64,000 bases of DNA from Ephemerocybe angulata. Taxonomy: Eukaryota > Basidiomycota > Agaricomycetes > Agaricales > Psathyrellaceae. Location of the stretch: positions 248,001-312,000 of the forward strand of contig JAACJK010000004.1 in NCBI GenBank assembly GCA_013368325.1, given 5' to 3'. The notes below the pieces were generated by a model. That model was not told where the DNA came from, ran no database searches, and saw only the letters and a list, made by a program, of their open reading frames with translations. The position numbers and the translations under genes were made by a program. This document shows positions 23,542 through 35,360 of this stretch, piece after piece. Position 1 is the first letter of the stretch. Each line of letters opens with the position of its first letter.

Positions 23542-25527
23542 TCACAAGGCCTGCAGGACAGCCTTCCACACATCCCGCACCCAGCATCCATCAAGATCCC
23601 TCCCCTCCCCCTCCTCTCGTCTCCCATCCACCTCCCACTCTCCACCAGCCCTCACAAAAGGCACCATCCCAACATAACACGCCTCCAACCTCCCGACCTC
23701 ACCACCCCACTTCCCAACCACCTCCCGCATCCTCGCAACATGCCACCTCTCCCACGCAGCACCCTCGATGTGCCTCCACCCCCGCCGCGCAGCCTCAAAA
23801 TCAAACCCGCGCACCGCGCCGTCAACCTGCCCTGCGCCCAGGATTGCCTCGCACTCGGCTGGGGAGAGAAAGTCCTCGGGGTACGTGTTGGGCGGGAGCT
23901 GGCGGTTCTGGTAGTAGAACCGGGGTGTGTAGGTGGGGGCGGAGGGGTTGAAGAGCGGGTGGGCGGGCTCTGCTGGGGTCGGAGTGCTGTATGTGTCACG
24001 CGTGAAGATGAGGGTCTTCAGGCTGGCAAATTTTGAATGGTCAATGCTATTGTTGAATGGGTGGGTTGGAATGCTGCTCGAAGAGTGGGTGAAGGCGTCT
24101 AGTAGGCGTTCATGGTCGACTTCCCACTCCGATGCCCACTCAAGGCAGAATTCTTGTGTTCCTGCGCTGAGCCAAAGCACTTCGAGCGCAGGGATGGAGG
24201 CGAGGAGGGGAAGACATACGTCTGAGGGCCCATGGGAGTCGAACACGATCTTCAGAGCCCGGAGGTTCGTAAATTCGTTGGCTAGGACAGAAAGGAGCCT
24301 TTCGAGGACAGAGTTCGGGATTGGGCTGTCGAGCTCGAGGGCTGAGATGTGTGTGTGTTGGGCGAGGAGTGGTGTGAGAGGGTCTATGGTCGCTGTGGCA
24401 AGTGGGGAGGGTCTGGTAGGGAAAGAGTGGTCGAGTCGGAGAGTGCGCAGGGAGGGGAGGTGGTAGGAACCGAGGAGTTGGTAAAGAGAGGGATCGCAAT
24501 CTACGACGGAGAGGTTGGTAATTCTCTTCGAGGCGTTGTCTATGTTCATGAGGGCCAATCCCTCGTCGGTGTTCGTTATATTCAGTCCCTCGAACCACAC
24601 TTCTCTAAGCTCAGGAAGCCCAAGAGCCAACTCGATGGCCTCACGCGGGACCATCAGCAGTTCTTTCCCTCTATACCGCCACACCATTGACAGTGTCCGC
24701 AGCGTGGCCCCCGATGCGCGAAGCACCGCACATACACTCTGCACCTCTGTCCCAGTATCGTACTCATCCAGTATATCGAGGATAAGCGACTCCAACCCCC
24801 ACTGCGCCCGTATGACGGGGGTGAACCCAAAAGGACGCGTCGGCCAGGCGCCTACGTCCAGCCGAAGGTGTTTCGCAGGTGACGTCGCCAAGGCCGGGTG
24901 GAATGGCGCGTCCCAGTCCACGACGTGAAGGTTGGGGAGGACGCCGATAGCCGAGGCGCACAAGGCCACGAGGCGCGAGGCGAGATGGGGCCCGTATGAT
25001 GTTACTCCTGTCTGGTCTGTGTGAACTCTGAGGTGCCGGATGCAGGGGCCTAGTCGTCGTCGACGGCGTTGTTCGATGCTGGCGAGCATTCCATCCGTTT
25101 CGCTCGGCTGCCGCCATTCAGCCTCGAGCAGCTCTAACTTCGCGATCCCCGGGTCCTTCGCATTGCCGCCCTTCAGCTTCAAACTAAGACGCGCGAACTG
25201 GATGCTCCGTGCTAGTTGTCGGCAGTCTTCGTCGACAAGCGCGAGTGCGGAGAGGTCTTGGGGAGACAGGTGCTTCACGATCTGCGACAAGAGCTCTATG
25301 GGAAATTGGAAGAGTGGTGCGGGTGATGTTATGGGTATGCCATCGGAGACGCGGTCGAATGTGAGTGGGATAGGTTGCATTAGAACTGGAGTTGAGAAGG
25401 CCATTGTGGGGGACGTCGGCGCGCGATATGCTGGGCTTCTAGGGACGGGGCTGATGAGTGCCGACAACACACCCGATGCGCGACACGTCAGGGATGACGA
25501 GTTGGCCTGGGCTCGAGGGAAAGGCAC
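23542..25527 (-). CDS. F-box protein with leucine-rich-repeat-like C-terminus
   Basis: A single-exon gene of up to 661 aa. The F-box is near residues 70-113 (FPIELLSQIVKHLSPQDLSA, ALVDEDCRQLARSIQFARLS). The rest has irregular Leu-rich repeats (LESLILDILDEYDTG, LRTLRLDHSFP, ISALELDSPIPNSVLERLL, LRALKIVFDS, LEVLWLSAG), the usual substrate-recognition part of SCF ubiquitin-ligase adaptors. Substrates are unknown. The start could be 25527 or the ATG at 25404 (MAFSTPVLM), which gives a more compact N-terminus before the F-box. The 3' end lies against copy 2 of the 181-bp repeat. Confidence 0.85.
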   Translation of the reverse strand: MPFPRAQANSSSLTCRASGVLSALISPVPRSPAYRAPTSPTMAFSTPVLMQPIPLTFDRVSDGIPITSPAPLFQFPIELLSQIVKHLSPQDLSALALVDEDCRQLARSIQFARLSLKLKGGNAKDPGIAKLELLEAEWRQPSETDGMLASIEQRRRRRLGPCIRHLRVHTDQTGVTSYGPHLASRLVALCASAIGVLPNLHVVDWDAPFHPALATSPAKHLRLDVGAWPTRPFGFTPVIRAQWGLESLILDILDEYDTGTEVQSVCAVLRASGATLRTLSMVWRYRGKELLMVPREAIELALGLPELREVWFEGLNITNTDEGLALMNIDNASKRITNLSVVDCDPSLYQLLGSYHLPSLRTLRLDHSFPTRPSPLATATIDPLTPLLAQHTHISALELDSPIPNSVLERLLSVLANEFTNLRALKIVFDSHGPSDVCLPLLASIPALEVLWLSAGTQEFCLEWASEWEVDHERLLDAFTHSSSSIPTHPFNNSIDHSKFASLKTLIFTRDTYSTPTPAEPAHPLFNPSAPTYTPRFYYQNRQLPPNTYPEDFLSPAECEAILGAGQVDGAVRGFDFEAARRGWRHIEGAAWERWHVARMREVVGKWGGEVGRLEACYVGMVPFVRAGGEWEVDGRREEGEGRDLDGCWVRDVWKAVLQAL

Positions 25528-26628
25528 TGGGCGCGAAAAAGCTTTGGTAGAGATGGGTGTTGGAGGCAGGGAAGGGTGAGGGAGTAAAAATCGTTCGGTC
25601 TACTGAGGGTCAACCCGGCACCTGGGGATTATGAGGATCCTCGTGTACGCCGTCGTACGATGTTGGCGGCGATATGTCGTAAAACGATACCAAAGTTCCT
25701 GCATGAAACCAGTCAGCATGGTGATCGCGGCTGACATTTTTTTGGGGGTTCACTGTGGCATGCGATTCTCAGCCATCGTGCGCGAAAGATGGTGCACCAT
25801 TCCTGCGACCTCTTGCCGTCGCGTAACATGCAGCGTGTTCGGTTGGGTCGTTCACTTGGGTGATATCAGTCATACCCGATAAGAGGAAATGCGGGACGTA
25901 CAGAGCTGGTGGCGCGATAGACCGCGTTTAACCATGAGGGTCATGGAGCATTGCTGGATAGTTCTCCTTTAGGTGAGTTGCGTCCAGCATGGTGAGTTCA
26001 GGGGTCAGAAGTGAGCCCATGACGGCGTGTCTTAAGGGTAAAGTCGACGAATACTATCTGGGAAGCTACGTGGCGTTTCATGCCAGAGTAGATGAGAGTA
26101 CGGTTCTCGACCCAGTGTCGGATGCATGAAGACCGTAATTTCGGCTAAACCTAATGGCGTGAAGCAGATTGGACGATCATCGTCTTTCTTTCGTGACATT
26201 CGTTGGAGTAAAATCCTCTAGATTAATATTATGAATAAGCTGCGATACATCAGTGAACTGCTGTTACACATAGAGAGGACGAGACTCACAAGAACACACA
26301 TGTAGCCCACTCCCTAAGCTTTAAACAATTGATATCTGTTCTTTTTGGTGCGCATTCTAGAGTGTAAAGATGAGAGGGATAACAAAAAGCAGGCGGGGGT
26401 CTTTGGAAGGATGTGAATGTAGTTGGGGTATTGATTAGTAGTGGGACGGCGAGTAATGTTAAGAACCAAGAACTAGGGTATACAGAGCACTTGATGATGG
26501 TGAAAACAATCAAAGGGAAGATAAAAGGCGTAAGATATGATAAAAATGAAGCAAACCCAATTGGAGGACCATCCGCAGGACGATTGCCCGACCTTGCACT
26601 TTTTCAGCGATGCGCGCTCGTTCAAAGT
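25528..26628. other. Intergenic, no supported gene
   Basis: About 1.1 kb between two minus-strand genes. ORFs are short and lack motifs. The right third (26200-26500) is AT-rich, as expected for the 3' flank of the next gene. Confidence 0.4.
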
Positions 26629-27258
26629 TCAAAGTTCGTTGTTGAAAAGCCCCTTTGCAATGCTCGCTGCCCCTCTTGCAGCAGGTGCATTCGCCACGCT
26701 AGGCAAGAGTCCGGAAATCCACTGCCACAGCAGGCGCTCGTCCCCTTCTTGACCGATAAGATAATACGTGGCGCGGCGCTTCATGACTGTAAGGTGCTTT
26801 GGGAGGTACTTGATGATGGCAGACGTGAAGAAGAAGCTGACGACAAGGAATATCGTTACTGGTGAATGAAGACAGGGGTCAGTTGCGTGACGATGACACT
26901 CGAAAATGTAAGAAAGCCGCGAAGAACGGCGCTAGGGAGACGCAGTCGCCTTCGACAAAGAAGCCAAAACCTCGTAGACAAAGAAGGAATCTGAAAACTC
27001 ACCCAGCATAATCTTCTCCCAAGGTTCCAACATCGACAGCACAAATGTCGCCTCAAACCACATCCTCCACTTCCACACATATCTCGCCAGTGTACCGGAA
27101 GGCTTGCGCGTGAACTCATGGTTCGGTTTCGAAGGCGGCAAAGGACCTGAGGGGTTGTAGATTTCGTATGCTGCTTTTGCCGATCCTCCAGGTGCTGATG
27201 ACCCTCCCCGAGTTGTACCCCCTGTGCTGGACGACGTTGTTGATTGTGTTGAAGCCAT
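26629..27258 (-). CDS. Serine palmitoyltransferase small-subunit-like protein, paralogue 2
   Basis: Two exons, 27258-27003 and 26858-26629, give 161 aa; the intron is 144 bp. The core VWKWRMWFEATFVLSMLEPW keeps the canonical MLEPWEK of ssSPT-type subunits. After the intron come a hydrophobic helix (TIFLVVSFFFTSAIIKYLP) and KRRATYYLIGQEGDERLLWQ. The layout, intron position (one base into a codon after ...KIML/...RWVV) and C-terminal motif match paralogue 1 at 19349-19927. Expected role: activating subunit of ER serine palmitoyltransferase. It has the better consensus of the two copies. The N-terminus is Ser/Thr/Gly-rich and probably disordered. Confidence 0.75.
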
Positions 27259-27863
27259 CGTGTGATTTCGTAGGTAGTTCGTCAGAATGGTCGGCAGATT
27301 GGTATGCAGAATAGAGTTCTCCAGCGTATACGGGTTTTAAGAGTTCGAAGGCGTTGTCTTTGTCGTTGTTGAGGGCGTGAAGGACGGCGTCGTTCCGATG
27401 AGGTTCGAGGTTAAGCAGGCTGAATAATTGCCATCAAAAAACTCGGCTCTTCGTTGACCGAGCCGCAGCTCCGTTTGGCGTCGAGCAAACGCTGGTAAAA
27501 AGTCATTACACATTTGTAAGTAAAGATAAAAAGACTTTCAACAGCTCCAGCATCTCTAAACAGCGAGTAAAGTAGTCGGGGGAGCATGTTCGCATTCATC
27601 AAGGAAGCTGGCGCGACTATCATACAGGATGCTGGGACGGTTTGCCCAAAGGTTGAATGTTTAGGGGATTTGTTATTCCTGTGTAAGTCTAGTGGTACAT
27701 GTACAAAAGATAGACAAAGAGACCGTTAAATCTGCGAAGGGGAAGCCGTATATGTCCCCGCACCATAAATCGTGCAAAAGGATATGTAGTAGAGCGTGAT
27801 GAAAAGACATTAGGTCATATGTAGCAAGATAATGGGGAAGAGAGAAGGTAGGGGGAAAAGCGC
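27259..27863. other. Intergenic region
   Basis: About 600 bases. A 70-codon minus-strand ORF (27623-27411) has no recognisable motif and I do not call it a gene. The right part is the 3' flank of DUR3. Confidence 0.4.
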
Positions 27864-30249
27864 CTATGCCGCGGCATCGCCAACTTTAGGCTTCTCCAAG
27901 TTCTCCTCGACATACCGCCCGCTGCCCTTCTGGAAAATATCCCTGAAGATTCCTTTTCCAATCTGCCCAATGGCTCCCCGACTCTCGTACAGCGGATAGA
28001 TAACCACCGCGAAAGCCGAGAAGAAGGTCCAGATAATACCGACAACCACCCATCCTGTGAATCCACCCACACCATAGACATGCTGCGAGAAGAAAAGCGG
28101 TAGTGGGACAAACAAGATGAGGACCACAAATAGGGCAATCGAGGAGTACGAAGCGAACTTGAATGCCTTGGTGAGCGCGACGGGATCTAGCTCGTTCTCC
28201 TCTTCGGTGCGGTCGAAAGAGTCGGCGATAGAGGCGGCCTTCGTTTCGACGACATGGGGGGAGCCCTTCTTATCTGAGTCGCTATCGGAGTGAACCTTCT
28301 CGTCATGCGTAGGGGGAGTGGAGAGGGGCTTGTTGATGGAGCGGGTGGCGTCCCAGTCGAAATCTTCGGGCCAGATGTATGAGGCGACGGTCGCGACGAT
28401 ACCTCCAACGCCGATGGCGGCTAGGTTTCCAGCCAACATCTCGTAGTCACCGCCGGTGGTCTAAAGAAAGCTAATGAGTTCCATGTCAAGCATGCTGACT
28501 AGAGTGGACGTACCGTAACAGTGAGCGAGCCGTCGTTGAGAGTAGCAGTAGTGACGAGCCAGGCGACGAGGCCAAGCGCCAATCCTGCCAGAGCACCACC
28601 AATGCATCCCCACTTGTTCGCCTTCTTCCAGGTGATGGCAAGCGCGATAGGTACGACAGCAGATCCGAGGAGGACACCCATGAAGGTGTAGAGCCAACCC
28701 ATAGAAATGCCAATGTAGAAGAAGATGGTACCCGCAACACCGCACACAATGGCATAGATCGCAACACCAGCGTGGCCCATGCGAAGGATCTGCTCCTCAG
28801 TCGCGTTCGGGTTGATGTAGGCCTTGTAGACGTCGTAGGTCAAAATTGAGGACACAGCGATGAGTTCCGCAGAGCAGGCACCTGTTCATATAGTTCCCAT
28901 TAGCGATTTCTTAGGGCTTATCCGAAAGGCAGAAATCGATACGTACTGGTGACGGCCAAGAAGAGGAGGATAAGAATAGCGGCGGCACCGGCCTTTCCGA
29001 GCAAGGCGGCGGCAGCGGCAGAGGCGGGGAGACCAGCTGAGACATCGGCGGGTGTCAGGACCCTCATGTCGACGTCACCCTTGAGCGCGACGGCTGCAAG
29101 GCCGAGAGTTGTGGCGAAGGTGAAGGGGATGGCAAACCTAAGTGCGTAGATCAGCATTTCATTTCTTCATCACGAAAAGGAATTAGACTCACCAGGCAAG
29201 CCCACCGAGGAGGTACGCCTTGACGGTGGTACCAGGCCGACTTGCAATAGCACGCTGCCAATACGCCTGATCCTGGAACACGGTGGCGAAGTTCCCAATG
29301 ATATTGATAACACCAAAGATCAGGCCGTTCTTGCTCCTCATCGTCACGTAGGACCCATGGGCATTTCCACCAACCGGTGCGGCGGCGCTCGCAGCAGTCA
29401 ACAACTCGTGCATGCGCTTGGGGCTTCCAATCTTGTCGGAGGTGGCGTAGACAGTGAAGATGAAGGTGAGAATGATAGCGAAGAGGGCAGTGGTGTGCGT
29501 GTAGTCACACAGGAGAGTAGAACGCATGCCTCCAACAACGACGTAGATGGCGACACCGAGGGGGATAAGGAAGCAGGCAGCGATGGTGTGCATGCCTGTG
29601 AGATCGGTGACGGTAGCGGAACCACCGAGCACGAGCATGGAGCTGACGATGATGTTCGTTGCGAGACTGAACAAGGTGTGAGCGGATACTCGAGCTAGAA
29701 ATTTTGGCGATAGGTGCGTACCCAAAGAACATGAAGACCAGGTGAGCTGCCTTCCCCCACCGAGCACCGATGATCTCGAGCCAGGTGTGGGCGTACGGAG
29801 CGTTGAGCTTGAGCTTGGCCGCAAGCTGGTTGGGGGGTAAGCCATAGTAGGGGGTAGCTGTATCGTATAGGACGCTCACCATGGCGAAGAGCAAGATCTG
29901 TACTGTCGCACCAGCACCATACCACCAGGGACCGGAGATACCGAACTTGTATGCGACAGCACTACTCTGCAGGAGTGTCGCTGCCCAAGTCCATGCAGAG
30001 ACAATACCGGACGCAATAAGACCGGGCTTGATACTGCGAGAAGCGCTCGTGAACTCTTCAGAGTTCTTGGGGGAGAACCCGGTGTATCGCGATTGGATTG
30101 CGGTCAAAAAGATCATGAAGGCACTGAAAAAGAGACCAATACCTGGGACCAGTGTGAGTAGGGGAGGTCATAACAGCAAGAGTAGACGATGATAACGTAC
30201 CGACTACGACTCCATAGCCGGCACCTTGAGGAAGAAGATACTCGGGCAT
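27864..30249 (-). CDS. DUR3: Urea active transporter, solute:sodium symporter family
   Basis: Six exons (30249-30201, 30142-29722, 29666-29193, 29137-28947, 28881-28514, 28460-27864) give 699 aa, all phases consistent. The protein is a many-pass transporter of the SSS family and matches fungal Dur3 by motifs such as MPEYLLPQGAGYGVVVGIGL, RSIKPGLIASGIVSAWTWAA, GISGPWWYGAGATVQ and VFQDQAYWQRAIASRPG. Dur3 imports urea at the plasma membrane and in fungi also affects polyamine uptake; expression is normally nitrogen-regulated. The cytosolic loop late in the protein (HDEKVHSDSDSDKKGSPH) is charged. The length is usual for fungal Dur3. No other urea-metabolism gene is seen next to it. Confidence 0.92.
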
Positions 30250-31906
30250 CGCGAGCTGGAGGACTGTGGTGTCTGTCGACTGCGAGGGACGTGGACTCGA
30301 CGAAGGCCGACGAGGTGAGCACAAGAAGCCTTCACAAGAATAGCCATACCCTTTATATAAAGCCGCTTTCCATTACCGTATCGACCGACCTGTTCGTTCA
30401 GATAACAGAACCTTCACGAAAGTGGAGATAATCCCACACGTGTGGGGAGACTTTTGGCGTCGCTCGATTGACAAGGCCCATCGCTCCAAATGGAATAGGA
30501 GAAAAGATATTGAGCTTGAATATGGAGATAACAGATAGACGTTTGCCACCTTTGAGGGCTGCATAGGCACCAAGGAAGAGAGCGAGCCCAAGTGAAGCAG
30601 AGATAAGGACTCCAAGAAGCAGCGGTTATCAATGGAATTTCGATTCTTCTTTGACGGAGACGGTGAGATCTCCGAAACCGTCCCGAAGGTTCTTTATCAG
30701 AGACTTTCCGCTCTTTCTTCAGAATCCCTCAACCAGCGCTGGAAAAAGAGGTGTTTGCCTGTCGTGGTGGTCGTTGACCAAGCTCAGAGCAGTCGCGCCA
30801 GCCTGATGCCTGCCATTCCCACGTTTAAGCGCCGGGCCGCTTTACCACCCTGGGCGGCCCTCCGTTTCCCTCCCTCACTGTGTTCGCGAATATCGGCCGT
30901 TTACTGAAGTTGGTGCGTATCTTAAGATAGGTGACTGACTCGGTTGTGAATCTCAGAAAAGCTTATCTGAACCACACCCTGCAAATGGCAGGGAGGGCTT
31001 ATCCTCCTGTGTTCATTGGTTGTGAATTCCTCAGTCCCGTCGTCTGAACATCTCGACAACCTATGTAATCGTGGGCTACTACTAATTTTATTGGGAGTCC
31101 ACTAACTTGCTGCAGTCTGCCGCGGGCATTACCACTAGTATATTGGAGGCCGCAAACCACCTGTGCGGAGACGGTACCGTGCTAGAACGAGTGCTTTCGA
31201 TTTGGGGCCAAAGCGGCAGGCGTCAGGTACCGTATCGCAGTGCACTATTCTCTTCCTGTCAGTATCTACTCATGCCTAACGCCAGGCGCTCAAAGTCAGG
31301 AACGTATCCAGTCTCTCGAGTCTCAAGTTCAGTTATCGTCCTGCTTTGATTAAGCGCCACCGTCAAAATCAGTCAGTGCCGCCAAGACTGTCTATATCTG
31401 CTGGGCGCTTAGTATAGCCCTACCTGTTTGAGCCTTATCGCATCCGCACGCCCACCGTCTACAACTCCCTTTGATTGATTCCCTTCTCCCCTCTTCGATA
31501 GGTTACTTGCCAAATGCCGTTATATTCAAAGTCACTTTCAATGATCACGCGAGCGATAAGATGATATAGGAACTCGGGTCTGAGCCGAGTCGGTATAGTA
31601 CAGGGCCTTAAACGGTTAACAAAGAGGGGCCTAGGAATTTGACTATGGGGGAATGGAACGTTCTGAGAGGTGTGATGTGCACTGGCTGGCACTGGGGAAG
31701 ACTAGCAAGTCCTTGGCTGGGAGTTCTGTTGAAGATAATTGAGGTGCCGTCCTCCTTCTGGATATGTGTACCAGATTTACTCTCCTGAGACGCCAGTATA
31801 TGACAAAGAGATTGTTGTACCTGACTCAAGTCAGATAGCCACTCCGGGCTGAAGAGGACTTTTATGGATCAGCTACTACTCGAGTAGCAGCTAGACGAGC
31901 AATCCG
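30250..31906. other. Intergenic, no supported gene
   Basis: About 1.65 kb between the DUR3 start and the 3' end of the gene-family array. The first part must contain the DUR3 promoter. TAAGCGCC/GGCGCTTA copies are at 30826, 31351 and 31404. The remaining ORFs are short and motif-less. Confidence 0.45.
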
Positions 31907-33267
31907 CTACTCGCTTGGAAGCAGCGCGTTGTACTTGATCCAAATGGGTGGAGGCTTACTATCATCGGATATTCCAAACCTCAGCTTGGGATACTCCCCG
32001 TCAGGCAAGCGAGGTTGAAGCCATCCGAACGCAAGATCTCGGGCTGTCTCCTCTCCAATCTTGATCCCCTCCCATCCCTGTGAGTACTATGCATTTTGAA
32101 GGTTCAGTCAAACTGGAAGAAGTGAATGCGGAGTAATGACTGACCTGATCGTAGACTAGCCATCGAGCGGCTTCCCAGCCATCTGGACCCAAGCCATGTT
32201 CCTCGATGATCGCCATGAGTGCTTGGTACAGTTTGGCCAAGTATTCCGGCGACCAATACCACCCGTAGTCACTGGGAAACGCGATCGTCTCCATGATGGT
32301 GTTGTCTTCGTTTTTCACAGGTGTGCCATCCATCCCAACCCCTGGCGCTTCAGAGAGTAGGGCCTTCAACTTCTGAAAGGAGGACGACAACTCGGATGGG
32401 GGTGCCGTTCGAGGAGGATAGACCGGCAATGATCGGAGAGCGCATTCGAGGAGTTCGATCTTTCGCGCAGATCTCCCGCTGCTGTGGATATGCAAGTTGC
32501 ATACATGCCATAACCACTTATCACCACGGGCTCTAGCTAGGAATCTGTTCTTCAATTTGAGATGTTCATGGGTGAACACCCACACGTCGGATTTCGCACT
32601 GGCAGCTAATGCTTGTGCATCGGGGTGATATGCATCCGGTATTCTGAATCCTTTGCCATTGGGGTATCTCTCCTCGTAGCGTTCGCGGAGCTTCTTTAAA
32701 CTGCGAGGGTATCCTCCTCAGACTTATCCATTTTGTAAATGGGAGTGTGCGTACTGTGCCTCGAATCCCTTGGGCCCACCGTATTTGCGCCATGCAACAC
32801 GCTCGACTTCTATCTCCTTGTATCTATAAGCTGTTTTGAGATGTTGTCCAATGCTGGAAACTCGCCTACGGCAAGGGATTGAGCACTGAATCCCGACTGT
32901 GCGCAAAAAGCTGGAAAGCACATACCGTTCCTCCGTGGACACGAGCCCATCCAGGTCTTTCTCGGGGTTGAGCCGATACAATGGTCTTATGTCAGATTTC
33001 AGGATCTACGGTATGTCGAATGAAAAGTGCTCAAAGCCTCGTCTGGTTGTGCTTGCTCACCATCCTTGAAGGGTGTATGGTTGAAGCCCTCCATTTGGAT
33101 TCATCCATTGGAAGAGATGTATCCTCTGGCTCCGACTCCGACTCCGAATCTGACTCTGGCTCAAATTCAGGTTCGGGGGGCGGAGCCTGGGAAGTGGAGG
33201 CCTTCAAGTTGGCGAGTCTTGTCGAGCGTCTACTAGGGGCGCTGTCATTTGGGCTCGCTTTTGGCAT
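31907..33267 (-). CDS. Array family copy A: five-exon protein of unknown function
   Basis: Five exons: 33267-33061, 33005-32926, 32823-32755, 32700-32145, 32086-31907 (363 aa, in phase throughout). Family landmarks: exon 1 MPK...DESKWRAST; exon 3 EVERVAWRKYGGPKGFEA; exon 4 ARGDKWLWHVCN, LPVYPPRTAPP, FQKLKALLSEAP, YWSPEYLAKLYQALM, HGLGPDGWEAARWLVYD; exon 5 WEGIKIGEET, GWLQPRLPDGEYPKL, PPPIWIKYNALLP. I do not know the function and see no catalytic signature, signal peptide or membrane helix. This copy has an acidic Ser/Asp/Glu run in exon 1 (SDSESESEPED) and a shorter exon 3 (69 nt against 108-117 in others). It is the 3'-most member of a same-strand array reaching to about 45.1 kb. Confidence 0.75.
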
Positions 33268-33628
33268 GGTGGTTGCAACGCAAGCTGGTTGTGACTCGAA
33301 CTTGTTTTATGTGAAGAGCCTGTCGATTAAGCTCTACTACCGGTTCCGCAATTCAATGCAAAAGTGGCAATTCCCGCAACCTTCCCACGTCCTTTCGTGG
33401 GCTACAGAACGGGCGCCTATTGGGAAGCCTCATCCATCGCCTTCTATCGATTGTATCATCGTTTGGTTTGTTTCTTGGGTACATTACTGCCTCCAGGCCT
33501 GCTATCATGACGACCCTTTGGTGTAGAGAGTGCGAACCGACTGGAGCTTGCGATTATCATGATGAAAGGAGAGTCAAGCATAAGTTAGTTGTCCATTAAG
33601 AAAAAGAGGCCTGGCTGCATCGAGACTG
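33268..33628. other. Spacer between copies A and B
   Basis: About 360 bases. The missing 3' half of copy B would be expected here, but I find no trace of the conserved exon 4 or exon 5 motifs in it. Confidence 0.4.
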
Positions 33629-35360
33629 CTAATAAATTAATGGAAGTTCGTATGTCCTTGGATGCTGAAATTTCCCCCCTTTGGCCGCATGGGGTGATCT
33701 GGCATACGCTGCTTCAAGTTCTGCAAGGCTATATAAAAGATTTGGCGAACATAAAGCTGCAAAAGACAGGAAGAACGTACTATGCCTCGAAGCCCTCAGG
33801 CCCACCATAGCGCTCCCACGCAATGTGTTCCACCTCCCTCTCGTTATAGAGCATCATGGGGATGAAACGACCATTAATAAAGGTGTTGCTGCCAATTGAA
33901 ATTCAGTTAAGTGCCGGAGACGCGGTGTCAACTCGGGGGACGCACCTGGGCCTTTCCACATATCTCAATCCATCCAGCATCTCTGACTTGAGCTTATACT
34001 GCCTGAGAGCCCATGTCTTACATATCTAGAGAACAAAAGAATAAATGAGTGACAGTCATCTCTATGACGTTCAAAGTGCACCAAAATTCATCCTCCCCCC
34101 CACCTTTTATTTCCCCACCCCCTTTTGACTTTAATTCGCCTTTTTGCCTGTTCTAGCAGGTTTTGACGAGACTTTGAAAAAGGGGGGGAACTTCCGAAAA
34201 GGGGGGGAGAATCGCAACTTTCCCCCCCTTTTGAAAATTCTCCCCCCCTCTTTCGGGAATTGATCCCCCCCTTTTCGGGTGCCGGCATGTCATTTCCCCC
34301 CTTTCACTAGTGTTAAGTAGTAGGTACATACAAGATATCATAATACAGTGTACAGTGTACCTTGTATTTACTTGAGCAAATGGCCATTGGACTTCAAGCG
34401 CTCGTCACATTACAGTAATGAATGGCATGATGGACTTCTCGGGGTCAAAGCCAAGTCGCAGATGGCGCCGGGACGGCATCAGGACTCGTAATTCATGCGT
34501 TCGTCTTCAAGCTTCAAGTGTATATAGTTGTATATAGCTATATATCGAGGTTTTAAACGCTTCTTTGCACTATTATGATAGGTACACTGCCCTCAGGTCT
34601 GCCATGAATCGAGATTTCGGACGTAGGGCGGCACAACCACGCCGCACAGAGGGTTCACGGATAATTCGGCGCTTAACCATGTCTCTGTAGATAGTAAAGG
34701 TACTTGAATAAGCTCATAATCACTTAAATAGCTCATGCATGTAAAGAATATGAGTGTCCATACATGGTGAACACACCAATTGACGCTTAGGTCAAGCTAG
34801 TATGACGCCCGGCGCCATCTTGAATCGTCGACTTAGCTCGGACTCGGCGGTCCATCGTGCCATTATCATATCTAAAAAGTGACGAGTCTGAAGTAAATAT
34901 CCTGAATGAGATATAAAGCACAAGGGATTATGACCCCTCAAAAGTTGACACTGCTGAAAGGGGGGGAAAGCGCATGCCGGCAGCCGAAAAGGGGGGGATC
35001 AAATTCCGAAAGAGGGGGGGAGAATTTTCAAAAGGGGGGGAAGTTGCGATTCTCCCCCCCTTTTCGGAAGTTCCCCCCCCTTTTTCAAAGTCTCTTCAAA
35101 ACAGGTTAAAACGACCAGAAATACGAGTTAAAGTCGAAAGGGGGATGGGGAAATAAAAGGTGGGGGGAGAATGAATTATGGTGCACTTTGAACGTCATAC
35201 ATCTCAAATAGACCTATGGAGTGTTGCTCACCTTGCGGCGTGGAGGTACAGTTGATTGCCGCCAACCATCGCTGTGGGCGGCAGTTGGTTGTGGTGGCGA
35301 AGGTATGGATCGAGCTTTAGCAGGCGTTGGAGCTCTGAATTTCCGCGGAGCCCTGGGCAT
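33629..35360 (-). pseudogene. Array family copy B: 3'-truncated and interrupted by a transposon in intron 1
   Basis: Exon 1 is 35360-35232 (MPRAPRKFRAPTPAKAR...WRQST), exon 2 34025-33946 (80 nt, the same length as in A, E and F), exon 3 33888-33781 (EREVEHIAWERYGGPEGFEA) and the start of exon 4 33728-33629 (LAELEAAYARSPHAAKGGKF). A stop codon then ends the frame at 138 aa, and the conserved part of exon 4 and all of exon 5 are absent. Splice sites and phases of the four remaining exons are intact. Intron 1 is 1206 bp because it holds the fold-back element at 34063-35199. The copy may still be transcribed, but it lacks the family's main conserved domain. Confidence 0.7.
34063..35199. mobile_element. 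1.14-kb fold-back transposon with ~250-bp G-tract terminal inverted repeats
   Basis: The outer ends are perfect inverted copies beginning TATGACGTTCAAAGTGCACC (left, 34063) and ending with its complement (right, 35199). The inverted similarity extends about 250 bases on each side (34063-34313 and 34945-35199) with indels and substitutions. Each arm carries many runs of 6-8 G or C separated by short AT-rich words (GAAAAGGGGGGGAG type). The element is flanked by a 6-bp direct repeat CATCTC (34057-34062 and 35200-35205), taken as the target-site duplication. The ~630-bp centre has no transposase ORF, so it is non-autonomous (MITE-like). It sits inside intron 1 of array copy B. Confidence 0.85.
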
